A stretch of DNA of 41,414 nt, taken from the NCBI GenBank assembly GCA_014825775.1, contig MVAQ01000196.1, positions 1 to 41,414 of the forward strand, in the 5' to 3' direction. The stretch comes from Krasilnikovozyma curviuscula (lineage: Eukaryota > Basidiomycota > Tremellomycetes > Cystofilobasidiales > Mrakiaceae). The position numbers were made by a program, and so were the translations under genes. Each line of letters starts with the position of its first letter. Position 1 is the stretch's first letter. Under the pieces are notes generated by a model. That model made no database searches and was not told the origin of the DNA. It saw only the letters and a list, made by a program, of their open reading frames with translations. Shown piece by piece: positions 1-9,882 of this stretch.

Positions 1-1
1 A

Positions 2-2328
2 GGTAGGCTCGGCTGCTATCTTCCTGTCGAGCACATCGACAACCCCAAAGGTTACGGTGGTGTGGGAGCTGCTGCCGAAGACCCACGGAAGTACTACCCC
101 AGTTTGCGGCCCCCCATTGACCCGAGAGAGCTCGAATTTGACGAAAGGACAGGAATGAAGAACTACATCGCTAACGAACAAGGAGGCTGGGATACTTCGT
201 CTGCTCTAGTCAAGCGTGTCATAGCTAAATGCATCCATCATGCTCGTTTGCATCGCGCGAACGGAAACGATGCGGATGAGTACGAAGCGTATCGACTCCT
301 GGGCCAGGCACTCCACAGTGAGTATATATTACACCCCAGATACCAACGATTAGGAAGATGCATCTGACTATGTTGTTTTGCTCCAGCCTTGGAAGACTTC
401 TCCGCACATTCCAACTTTTGTGAACTGGCTCTAATCTCACTTGGGTACAATCAAGTTTTCCCTCACGTCGGAAACAATGTCAGACTCAGAAATCCTCAAG
501 GTCAAATGGTCCCTCCTCTTGTTACTGGTGGGCTCTTCCTTCACCTCTCTCTGGTATCGCAGCCCTTTCTGACATCTTTTCAACTTGTAGGGACCTTCGG
601 TGGTTCAGATTTCATCCACAGTCTTGGTAAGGTATCAGATTATCTGTTGCAATTTATCACGCTGATTGACGACATTTTTAAACTAAACTAAAAGTTGGCG
701 AGGCTGGGGATCACTTGTCCCAAGCTTCGATCTCTGACCTGAACAAATCTGTTGCCGAAGCTAGATCTGCTAGCAACGACAATACTAACGCTGGTCTTAG
801 AGCTCTCCTGGGCCAGTTGCCTGGCTCTGATGGTCAGAGTCTGTCGAGAGACATGGATGATTTGACTCGTGGACCAGCTGGCGGGGGACAGAACCCTCAA
901 ACAATGAGCCCTCAAGAGATTCATGCTACCTTGTGGAAGATTTTGTCATTCAGAGACAAAGTGTGAGTCATACATAGCTAATAGACATTGCTTTTCGACC
1001 AATTGCACTAGCTGACAATCACACAATTTACAGGATGAAAGGCATCGAAGTAACCATCGAGAAGATTCCAGGTCTCGGTTCCCTTATCGAGAAAATTACG
1101 AACTCGATCAACGTGTTTGTATTTTCTACTATTGAACCATTCCTTGGTCCCATTCTCAAGAGCGCTACTGGAGGTCTCACGTCTATTGGTGAAGAAGTCA
1201 TCAATGACAAGGAGCAGTTTGCTGTTTTCGAGGATCCAAATGCTAGTGATCCAACTCACTCGTACTGCTCGAAGGATCATTTTGGTCTCATCCTCAACGA
1301 ACCTGCCGGTCGAGTTGCACAAATCGTCATCCAAAACGCCGTCACTCAAGTCGTTCGAGCCTGGGATGATAATAACATTGACCCAATGACTGTCGCTAAT
1401 AGCGCCCTCGAGGGGCTTTTCAACCCATTCTGGCACAATCCCAATTCTGCTGTTCAGAGAGAAATGCTGGAGTTCATGCGTCAATGTGAGTACCTCTGAA
1501 TTTATCCCACTGTTTACTTTTGCTGATGACATCCTCTCACTCAGGGATCGGAAGTGTTCCAAACCGTGATGAAATTCTTCGAAGATTGACTATGCAAGCT
1601 ATAAAGGCTGGAGATAACAGACGTCCTGGTCCGTTTCCCTCCGCCTCCTCTGTCCTTTCCTCCAGAGCTGAGTGCTGACTGGTTCCCTCCTCTTTGCTCA
1701 GGCGACTCTTCCGGAGGCGGACATCAACACGGAGGAGTACCATCAGGGGGACTTCAAGGTATTCTCGCCTCAAATAACATTCATGTCGTGAGTGCACCAT
1801 TAGTATTGTTACCGCAAACAATGAGCGCTGAAACTGATGGCCGTTCTGTCCCTTCAGCCTGGTGCGAATATCTTGAACATGGGTCAAGATATTTTTGCTG
1901 GGAAATTTCCTGGACAATCTGGTTTCGGCTCTGGAGGGCAGCATGCTTGGAGAGATGGAGGAGAGATGGAGAACACATCTGGCGGAAACTCGGGCTCAGA
2001 CGTTCCACTCTACATTCAGCAGCAGAAGCCTGGCTATCAGATCGATTCCAACTCCTCTGCTGGCCTAGGCTACCCAGGTGCTTCTGTCCAGCACCCCTAC
2101 CAGCCTCCTAACAACGGTCCTGGCGGAGGAAGCTATTACGCTGGCCCACCACCACACCAACAGGGCGGTTCCTCTCCCTGGGATCAACCATTCCAAGGCG
2201 AACCTCAACAACCACAATACGGTAATTTTGGTGGTCCTCCTCCTGGTCAAGGTCAATGGGGTGCTCCTCCACCACCACAGTATGACCAGTCTGGAAATCC
2301 ACTCCCACCTCCTCAACAAAGATGGTAA
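2..2328 (+). CDS. HET-C-like heterokaryon incompatibility protein, 5'-truncated by window edge
   Basis: The gene is open from base 2 and its start lies outside the window. It reads EHIDNPKGYG, a Tyr/Pro-rich PRKYYPSLRPP stretch and FDERTGMKNYIANE, then ALEDFSAHSNFCELAL and a LGY...VFPHVG block, which is the conserved core of fungal HET-C proteins. Exons inferred: 2-317, 387-531, 591-627, 693-962, 1034-1483, 1546-1630, 1703-1789, 1859-2328, joined in phase at GTGAGT/GTAAGG-type donors. The last exon codes for a long Gly/Pro/Gln-rich tail (PPPGQGQWG, PPPPQYDQ), the low-complexity C-terminus expected for this family. In filamentous ascomycetes HET-C takes part in self/non-self recognition; in yeasts of this type its role is not established. 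Family call is firm; the recognition role here is only inference. Confidence 0.88.
1975..2328 (+). repeat. Pro/Gln/Gly-rich low-complexity tail of the HET-C-like gene
   Basis: The last 110 or so codons of the HET-C-like gene are dominated by Pro, Gln, Gly and Tyr in imperfect repeats of CCA/CCT and CAA codons. This is low-complexity coding sequence and a likely site of length variation between strains. Confidence 0.7.
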
Positions 2329-2519
2329 CAACGACTAGGAATAATGATTGATGATAAGACAGCTGAATTGAGTTGGAGAAAAGTTACTCTTTTGAGTAAT
2401 TTGTTGTATTTAACGGGACTGAACAACTTTCTGACCGCGGTCAAAGAAGCGCTTTAACCAACCTGAATCAAAGTCATCTCATCCATAAGTACAAAGAGAA
2501 CGGAGTTTCATCATATATT

Positions 2520-3764
2520 CTAGTCCATTCTTCCTTTAAGGTATCTCGTAGTCACGTCGTTTTGTGTACTGTTTGAGAGGGATGCAAGTGGGTCAGAACG
2601 AGAACTACGACTCGCCACTGCCTGGAATGACCTACATGACGTGAACCACACAACCCCAACCAGACAGGGCATCTCTATCTAAAGCATTGAGCAAGACCTG
2701 AGAAATTGTTTCAAACAAGTCTTCTGGCTCCTATTGGAAGTGACAGTAGAAGCTGTCAGTTGCTGGTACGCTCCCGATGTTTTGACGATTGTGATCTTAC
2801 AAGATCAGGTTCCCAAAGACCTTCAGCGACACCAAACAGTTTTTCTGAAGCGGTTCCTGAGACGACGAAATCTTTCGGTGTTGTTATACATCCGATGCTA
2901 GGACACGTTTAGCAGGTGAGCAGAGTTAGATAGATATTGCAAGAAAGAGGATTTTGGAGAGTCCACCGGATCCTCTGGAGAATGTTTGCTTACAGATCTG
3001 TACAGGCAATGAATGGTTTGGGGTTGGGGTTGAGGGGAGTCGCAGGTGGAAGTCCAGCAACAACTGGTTCGACGAAGTAAGGTCCGAATCTGACAAAAGT
3101 GAATCAAGAAGTACTTCATCAGTATCAAGGATTATTTCGAATAGTTTATTTCATAGATGTTGCGTCCCAAACCAGCATTGTGACAACGCTCATCCGTCTC
3201 AGTAACGAGGGGAGCTTCGAAGTTGGGAAAAACGACGAACCTTTTCTCGTACAACGTACTGCTGACTAAATGACAGAAAGCTTCAGGCGAAATTTCCCTT
3301 TCTTCTTTCATTCTGTACATGTTGACTCTAAAACGGAGAGCTTCGTGTACCGTCATTGTGTCTGATGCTAATCCTGGGAGGCCAACGAACAGACGGTCGT
3401 GAATTGGGAAAACCTAAGGAAAGTTCCAATCGTCACACAGTAAAAGAAACCCCAAACAAATTCAGCACAACAAGAAAGATTCAATTGAACATGAGAGGAA
3501 ATGAACACAAGCCCACCTTCTCGAAGTTATGCGCTACACCCAAGGCTTGGTTACCCAGCCTCAGATCACAGGCAATGGCAACGCAATCTTTACCGTTCAT
3601 GGCTATCACGGAACCTTTAGGTTGGAATTAGAGTATTACACGCAAGAAGGTGGAGCCAGCAAGGCAAAAGGGGGAGCAATTACCTGTCAGGTCAGCGAAA
3701 TCGAGACTCGAGACACAGAAGTATAAAGCTACATACCACCGTTGATTGACATAGGGGAACCCAT
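2520..3764 (-). CDS. PUP3: 20S proteasome subunit beta type-3 (non-catalytic beta ring subunit)
   Basis: No long open frame marks this gene, but seven exons join in phase: 3764-3737, 3614-3517, 3413-3241, 3089-2994, 2897-2801, 2730-2636, 2568-2520, giving 211 residues (animal beta-3 is about 205). The product starts [20 protein letters not shown] and continues [87 protein letters not shown] and ends [10 protein letters not shown], all of them beta-3 signatures in order. Like other beta-3 subunits it has no processed N-terminal catalytic threonine, so it is structural in the 20S core. A second in-frame ATG lies at 3752. It is convergent with HET-C (191 bp between stops). Confidence 0.93.
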
Positions 3765-4060
3765 CTTGACAGCCCTTCACCTGTTTATCCGTGCAATGAA
3801 TATGAAGAGAATGTAGATGGAAATGTATCACGGTGTGAATTGAGTGATGTCGAGCAGGTGGAACCCCTCGTCGAGATGGCCTCGAAGCTCCAGCAGCGAG
3901 TCGCCACAACCTCGTGTCGCTCTCCAATGTGCGCTATTTGGCTATTACAGACGTCTATCAAGGTGAGATGAACCACTTGGGTGGGATTTCTGTTTAATTA
4001 AGCGTCAGGAATCCTTGCAGGAACCGCACTCGCAATGCGATAAAACAAGCAGAGCGCAAT

Positions 4061-5352
4061 CTAGTCAAGGGTAGAAAGAATCTCTTCTTCTTCGATAAGT
4101 TCTCCTAGCCATCTGATTGGGTGAAATTTCGATGTCAGAATTGATGTTTGTCAGCACATATCGACGAAATGCAAAGCTCACCTGAAAAAAAGCGCAGCTG
4201 GGAACCCAACCACATTATTGTAATCTCCGTCTATCTTTTCTATCAGAAGACCACCGAGACCCTGAGTAACGACAGATTAATCGGTTAGCCGCGAAGACTT
4301 GTTATTAACGCTGAACCTGCTCACCTGAATCCCAAAGCCTCCCGCCTTGTCAACACCTTCGCCACTCTCGACATAGCCTCTCAAAACAGATTCACTGTTA
4401 TCCACGAACGTCACCAGCGTACTAGCACTGTACGACCTTAACTCGAAACCTGGAGCTTTCAAGATCGGAAACGCGATTGCGCAAGCCGTGATCACCTCGC
4501 ATGTTTGACCGTTTAGAGAGAGAAGCATGTCTAGCTAGATTATTGAGAAGATAAAACACATGAGTTATCGTCATCGGGGTAGGGTAGGGACGAAGCCGGA
4601 TGGCTGCTCACATTGTCAGCCTTCGACGAGGGTTTCTCTAATATCCTACTGACGCCTCTGTCCTTTTCATGCAGGGGCGCGGAGGCAGGTTCAGATAGAG
4701 GTGGGAAGATGACTACAGTATCAGCTACCCGATGACAAGTGAACCTAATGAGTCAGTGTCTAGAGAGCTGTGCGTGGAAAAGTGAATGAACCAACCGGAG
4801 ATAATCAGGTCTGGTGCATCTTCTGGATCTTTAGTGACAAGTCTCTCATAAACTTCTGTAGCCTGTAACAATTGAAGTCCAGAAGACTGTTAGATTCCCT
4901 TGCGTGTAATCGCGTACTGGTTCATTCACAAGGCTGCTCACTTTTTCTCCAGCTGTAGCAACCACATACTCTTCAGGCTTATCATCAAACAGCTCCTTGG
5001 GCAGATCTTCTTTGAATGTAGATGCGACGACTTCTGGTTTCAAGCCCTTGAGACCAGTCCAAAAAAGGAACGTCAGCTTTAGTTCCTCATAAGTGGGCAT
5101 ATAGGATGTGCGTGAAACTGTCCGACTCACGTACACCTCCAGAATCTCTCTTCGACGAGGGGAAGAGGACGCCAGGATAACTCTAGAGACATATAGATAG
5201 AAGTTTAGACATAAGCAAAGCCGTAACAATATCGAGGGCCCCTGACGAGAAGCAGGTGAGTCTTTTCGAGCTCACCGTTTACCGTGTAGCTTGTTGAAGG
5301 CTGGTATCCTCAGAGCATGTGGTAAGACTGGGTTATGAGCTGGAGGAGTCAT
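4061..5352 (-). CDS. Maf/ASMTL-type nucleoside triphosphate pyrophosphatase
   Basis: Eight exons join in phase (5352-5276, 5182-5131, 5046-4942, 4862-4796, 4724-4612, 4534-4325, 4261-4182, 4112-4061) into 251 residues. Maf-family motifs appear in order: VILASSSPRRREIL near residue 26, EVVASTFKEDLP, VATAGEKA, DLIISADTVV (the conserved ADT block), GQTCEVITAC, and near the end GVDKAGGFGIQGLGGLLIEK followed by GDYNNVVGFP. Known Maf proteins hydrolyse non-canonical or pyrimidine nucleotides such as dTTP, UTP and modified forms and act as house-cleaning enzymes. The linker between ADT and EVITAC is longer than in bacterial Maf, as in eukaryotic ASMTL N-domains; no methyltransferase domain follows. 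Start chosen as the ATG giving an in-phase first exon (MTPPAHNP). Confidence 0.9.
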
Positions 5353-5465
5353 GATTTCGGTGAAATTTGAAACAATATGATTGATGTCGTCGGGTTTATA
5401 TCGCTGTCGCTGGTCACAACGAGCTTCCTTTCACACAAAACATGATGCCAAAATGACGGCTACAA

Positions 5466-7088
5466 TCACAGGAGATCCTCTAAGTCTTCTCCGAGTTCTA
5501 GGATACCCTCCAGTCTAAGCTTATCATTGTGTTCCTTCAACCCTGCCACCATTTCCCCAAATCGCTTTCCACCTTGGAGGAGATCTGGTAAATTGGAGAG
5601 TGAAACTCCAATCCTGTGATCTGTCACACGATCCTAAAAGTTGAGCAGGGAGTCTTAGGGTCAGCGAGGCGCTAGAAGAGGGCGACGTTGAAGTGCTGCA
5701 ACTCACCTGAACGAAGTTGTACGTTCGAATTTTATCTCCTCTTCCTGATGCACCGAACTTGGACTGTCTTTCCTGCATCAAAGCGTTTCTCTTTTCTTTG
5801 TTGTGTATCGCTTGTAGTCGCGCTGTGAGCAGTTCCCAAGCCGCGGCACGATTCTACCCCGAAAGCGGAAACAGCATGCATGTTAGCTCGCAAGTTTGAC
5901 ATGTGTGTTAGAAACCTATTGTGGAATCACCTTATGTTGAGACCTCTCGTTCTGCATGTTAACCGTTATTCCGGTTGGGATATGTACCAGTCGAACGGCC
6001 GATTCCGTCGTGTTGACATGCTGACCTCCAGCGCCGCTAGCCTTTAATACATCTTCCCTTACTTCGCTCTTGGGGACCACAAACTCGACATCCTCTTCCT
6101 TGGTCAAAGGAGTAACCTAGTCAATCAATCACTTGTCAGATATAGTCTGGAACTTAAAGTGAGAAAGTGGGAATGTACCATCACAGCAACAACACTGGTG
6201 TGAGTCCTTCCTTTGGTTTCCGTTAGAGGGACTCTTTGAACTCTGTGAACCCCACCTTCGAACCTGAACGCTCCATATGCACCTTCAGAATCAAACTTCA
6301 CACAAACATCTCTCAGAGAACCGGGAATCGTCCCCTCCGACTCATCAAGAATCTCACTTCTCCAACCCTGAGACTTAGCGTAGAGTTGGTACATCGTTAG
6401 CAGCTCCTTTGTGAACAGTGCGGATTCTAAGCCTCCCTCTCCTTGACGTAGCTCGATCACACAAGAGTCTAGATTCGAAGCCATTTCCGGTACGAGTTGT
6501 GATGGGAATGCATGTTGGACGATGTCGTCAAGTGAGGTTTCCAGGGAGCTGATTTCTTCTTCTACCATTGATCGAATGTCGGGATCTTGATCTTCTAGCA
6601 GTGTTCGGGACTCTATTAGAGCCTATCAGACAACAAGACTGTCAGTCCCTATCACATGCAAAAGTGCCTCGACTCTCTCGTCTCACCTTCTGTAACGAGT
6701 TGTATTCCTCCCACAGATCCTTCAGCTCATTTGTCGAGCCTATCTTCTTCATTCTCTTAGATATATCCTTAGCTGCTTCATGAGCTGGGGGCTGCTCAAA
6801 CAAACTCAAATTAGCTGACAACTCGCCGAGCAAAGAGGCAGGGAGAAAAAAAATCGAACGAACAGAAGTTTCGAGAGCAAGCCTCTCCTCCATCCGTTTC
6901 CTGACAACACTGACAACCAGAGGCTCTTCAAGCTCATCCATGGCTTTCTGTTTTCCCTTTGAAACTGCTGAAATATACCGGACCTGCTGCTGGTGAAGAC
7001 ATGCGAAACACGTTCCTTGGATTGGTAAGGAGATAGAATTGTTGCTGGCTAGTCTTGATGCTGCCTTCAGATAACTCCCAACAATCAT
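5466..7088 (-). CDS. MRF1: Mitochondrial class I peptide chain release factor (RF1 type)
   Basis: It encodes an RF1-family protein that frees the finished chain from mitochondrial ribosomes at UAA/UAG. Visible in order: coiled N-domain ([20 protein letters not shown]), [19 protein letters not shown], a stop-codon recognition region [18 protein letters not shown] (PLT in place of the bacterial PAT tripeptide), the peptidyl-tRNA hydrolysis loop [17 protein letters not shown] with an intact GGQ, and the C-terminal [18 protein letters not shown] block. The frame is open upstream without an ATG, so I take the ATG at 7088. The resulting N-terminus ([17 protein letters not shown]...) is Arg/Lys/Ser-rich without acidic residues over about 40 residues, a good mitochondrial targeting sequence. 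It lies tandem to the Maf gene, whose start is 113 bp beyond its stop. Confidence 0.92.
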
Positions 7089-7397
7089 CAGTTGCTTCCT
7101 ATAAAGATGCTTTTGAGTGATAGAAAGTAAGTCAGCAGCGCCACCACCTCGAAAGCACTCAAGCTTGAGTCGGCAGATCACAGCATGCAAACGCACACCC
7201 TAGAGACGGCCTTGCAACCTGAAAAGAGTGAAGGAGAAAAAATAACAAGCATGTATTTCAAGAAACTACTGACAAAGAAAAGTATGAATCGCTCTGCACG
7301 ACCAGTTTAAACAATCAAAACAAGACAAAAGATAAGACAAAAAGGAAAATAGGGCACTTATAATTTTTGAGCCTCATACTACAGAAAGACAACATGT
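7089..7397. other. Intergenic region between release factor start and homeodomain gene stop
   Basis: About 310 bp, A-rich on the plus strand around 7230-7350. It should hold the 3' end of the homeodomain gene and the promoter of the release factor gene, both on the minus strand. I see no further gene in it. Confidence 0.5.
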
Positions 7398-9045
7398 CTA
7401 TTCGAATACCAGGGCTTTAGCACCACCGCGACGTCGATGGTTGATGAACCACTGCAGAAAACTTCAGGTGTGTGAGTAGAATGGCACCATTCAGAGGAAG
7501 ATGAAGGACTGACGTTGGAGATCTGAATTTGCTTCAGGCCATGCTTGGCTGCAAAGTCATCTTTCCAAGCTGTACTTGGGTATGCTCCGCGCGATGCCTT
7601 GAAGAAGTTCTGCGCCGACACGTAAAAGGTAGTTTGATTCAATGACAGCGCTGCAACGCCGATCGGTAGCTTCACCAACCTTCATTTCAGTGACAGCACT
7701 AGCAGGCAATCTCTTTCTCTGCTTCTTACTATTACCACTACCACCATTCCTTTCTATAGTCTCGTCCTGCGAACGTGAGTTCAAGACAGTCGATCGGCCA
7801 TTCTTTGGTTTACCAGGTCGTCGCGGGGCAGTGGGATTTGAAGCAGAGTTGGGACTGAAGGTGATGGTTTTGATCTCAACCCCAGACTGAAAATCTGTCG
7901 CTGGAAGTCTTTTCTTAGATGGAACGTTCATGTAATTGACCTGGGAGGCGGCGGGATCTCTGCTGGTTCTAGCTCTTGTGTAGATCTCTGGAGAAGACTG
8001 GATACCAGTGGGCAGAAGAGAATGACTAAAGCTACCTCGAGAGAGCAAAGTCGGCGATTCGTAAAAGCCTGGCTCAGTTCTGGGCTGAGCACTACTGCTG
8101 CTGTAGCTTGTCGTACTTGATGGATAGTGAGACCACGCTCCATCTGATAGTTCGCTTTGTGAAACTGGGGAGGAGTGTCGAGAAGGATAAGAATGATACT
8201 GGTGGTATGTTAACGGTTGGCTTCTGAAACAAAGAGATGTAACAGTCGCGTAAACGACGAGACCTTTCTCATCCTTCCATAGAATATAGAGAAAGTCTTA
8301 CTCATACCCACACTCCTCCTCTTTAATGTATGAGCTATTTGATGATTCTGAATCGTATCCGAAGCTGAAATGGGTTGAAAATTTCTGAATGAGAGAAATG
8401 TAAACAAGAAAGCAAGCGAGAAACCCCACCTAGAGCTTTGCGCGTCCTCAGAAGGATGATTCATGAACTGGTTGCCCCGAACATACTCCCTGGGCGAGTT
8501 TTGATACTGTAAGGGTTCAACAAGAAGATTATTATTTCATCGCGTTCACATCGTAATTAAGTAAGCGGTGCGATTTGACTCACAGTGGGTTGGGAATGGA
8601 TGGAATATCCAGAAAGATCACCAGCTGGAACAGAATAATACGCTGGCAGTGTTTCCGAAAAGGAAAAGGCTGAGTAATGGGAGATTCGAATTGGTGTCGG
8701 CGGCGAGATTGGATTCCATAGCGCTGAGACCGGAGGGAGCGAAGCTGGTTCGCTCTGCATCATTGGACTACAGTCATGGAAGCTCAAAGGGGACATTTGG
8801 GAAGTTGGTAGTGGCATATGAGGGTGAGAAGGGTAGGACGGCGGTGAAGCGGAAAGAGAAGGCTCGCCATCTTGAGGGAGTGACGCACTTAGATTGTTGG
8901 TCAATGAGTCGTTCATAGAGAAGAGATTCCGGTTGGGAGGGAGTACAGGAGGAGGATAAGAGGGAGAAGATACCATTGGTGAGGTGATGTGGTCACAGCA
9001 GCTACACGCTTCCATCATAACTGATCCATCTGCGAGGAATTCCAT
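7398..9045 (-). CDS. Homeodomain (TALE-like) transcription factor with C-terminal homeodomain
   Basis: Six exons join in phase (9045-8584, 8506-8430, 8364-8302, 8223-7680, 7609-7514, 7451-7398) into about 431 residues. Residues 1-360 are Ser/Pro/Tyr-rich and look disordered, apart from a Cys cluster CSCCDH near residue 15. The last 65 or so residues form a homeodomain built from three exons: a basic arm KKQRKRLPASAVTEMK, helix 1 FFKASRGAYPS, helix 2 TAWKDDFAAKHGL, and helix 3 QIQISNWFINHRRR with the invariant W, F, N, R positions; the protein ends nine residues after the HRRR. The AYPS loop and WFIN are TALE/KN-like, but the loop is one residue shorter than in TGIF-type TALE domains. A GTAAGC donor at about 9172 suggests a 5'UTR intron, so the ATG at 9045 is preferred; 9090 is an in-frame alternative. 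Target genes are unknown; it is not near an obvious mating-type partner. Confidence 0.8.
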
Positions 9046-9882
9046 TGAGGTCCAAATGACAATGATTTCAGACTGAAGAGAGCATCCCATTGAAAGCCAC
9101 AAGGATCAGATAGTACAATGGGTCCATTGAGCACGAGTAAAAAGGGCAAGGGGAAACATTAGAAGAAGCTTACCTTTACAAAGCGGTGATGAGATGGAAA
9201 CTCAGCAAGGACGGTAAGATCTGTCAATGCAAGGAGGAAGCTGAGTGTGGATGTGAAAGGCTGAGATGGGATACTTTCCTGATGGAAGTTATTAAGAGAA
9301 AACGTTTGGGGTTCTTGAAGTCAGCCTTGAAGAACTCGAGGACAAAAGTTCTTTGGCGGAAGGCACATTCAACTCGAGCGGAGACTGCGTTGACGACGCC
9401 CCTGTTTTTTCGTCGCCATGTTTTCATTTAACGCTTCAAAGCCACGATCAAATATATTACCACCGATAAGCTTAATCTCGAGGTACAGTGGTCGTCGCTC
9501 AAGTCTCCTCGTCCACTTACTTCTTTTATGCCTGTCTTCTTCCTTGCAGCTTGTCACTTGTGAAACTGTATCTTTCATAGGCCGAGAGAAGATGAGACAC
9601 ATGTTGAAGACTTCCCCATAAAACTTGAAACGAAACTCAGTCTTCAACCATCGCACACTGCACTTCATTAGGCCTTCGTCACGGCCGTCGTTGCTACCCG
9701 ACAACAGTTGCGCATCGAATCACCTCGCCTGCCTTGCGAAGAGACTTGAGAGATGAAAAGCGCCTCATTATCCACGAAAGCAATAGAGTGATCGAAGGAA
9801 CTCCATGGGATGATACTACTGTGATTCAACTCTTTCCTCAAATCCCACGGCGTGACCTGCCCCTAATCACGCCTGCTGAGTT
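9046..9882. other. Intergenic region upstream of homeodomain gene
   Basis: About 840 bp. On the minus strand a GTAAGC donor at 9172 and a CTCTCTTCAG acceptor at about 9072 with a CTGAT branch point suggest a spliced 5' leader of the homeodomain gene. The open frames between 9186 and 9704 on both strands have no recognisable domain and no splice partners that extend them; I do not call a gene here. The rest should hold the 3' end of the NVJ2-like gene. Confidence 0.4.

Noticed and set aside
2706..2912. Plus-strand 68-codon frame
   Set aside because: Antisense to exons 5 and 6 of the proteasome beta-3 gene.
7089..7196. N-terminal extension of the release factor to 7196
   Set aside because: The upstream open frame begins with GTG, not ATG; the ATG at 7088 gives a good mitochondrial presequence.
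8568..8918. Plus-strand 116-codon open frame
   Set aside because: It is antisense to the Ser/Pro-rich first coding exon of the homeodomain gene, and has no domain or splice support.
9369..9704. Minus-strand 111-codon open frame in the 9-10 kb gap
   Set aside because: No recognisable motif, basic random-like composition, and no splice signals linking it to a neighbour; kept as intergenic.
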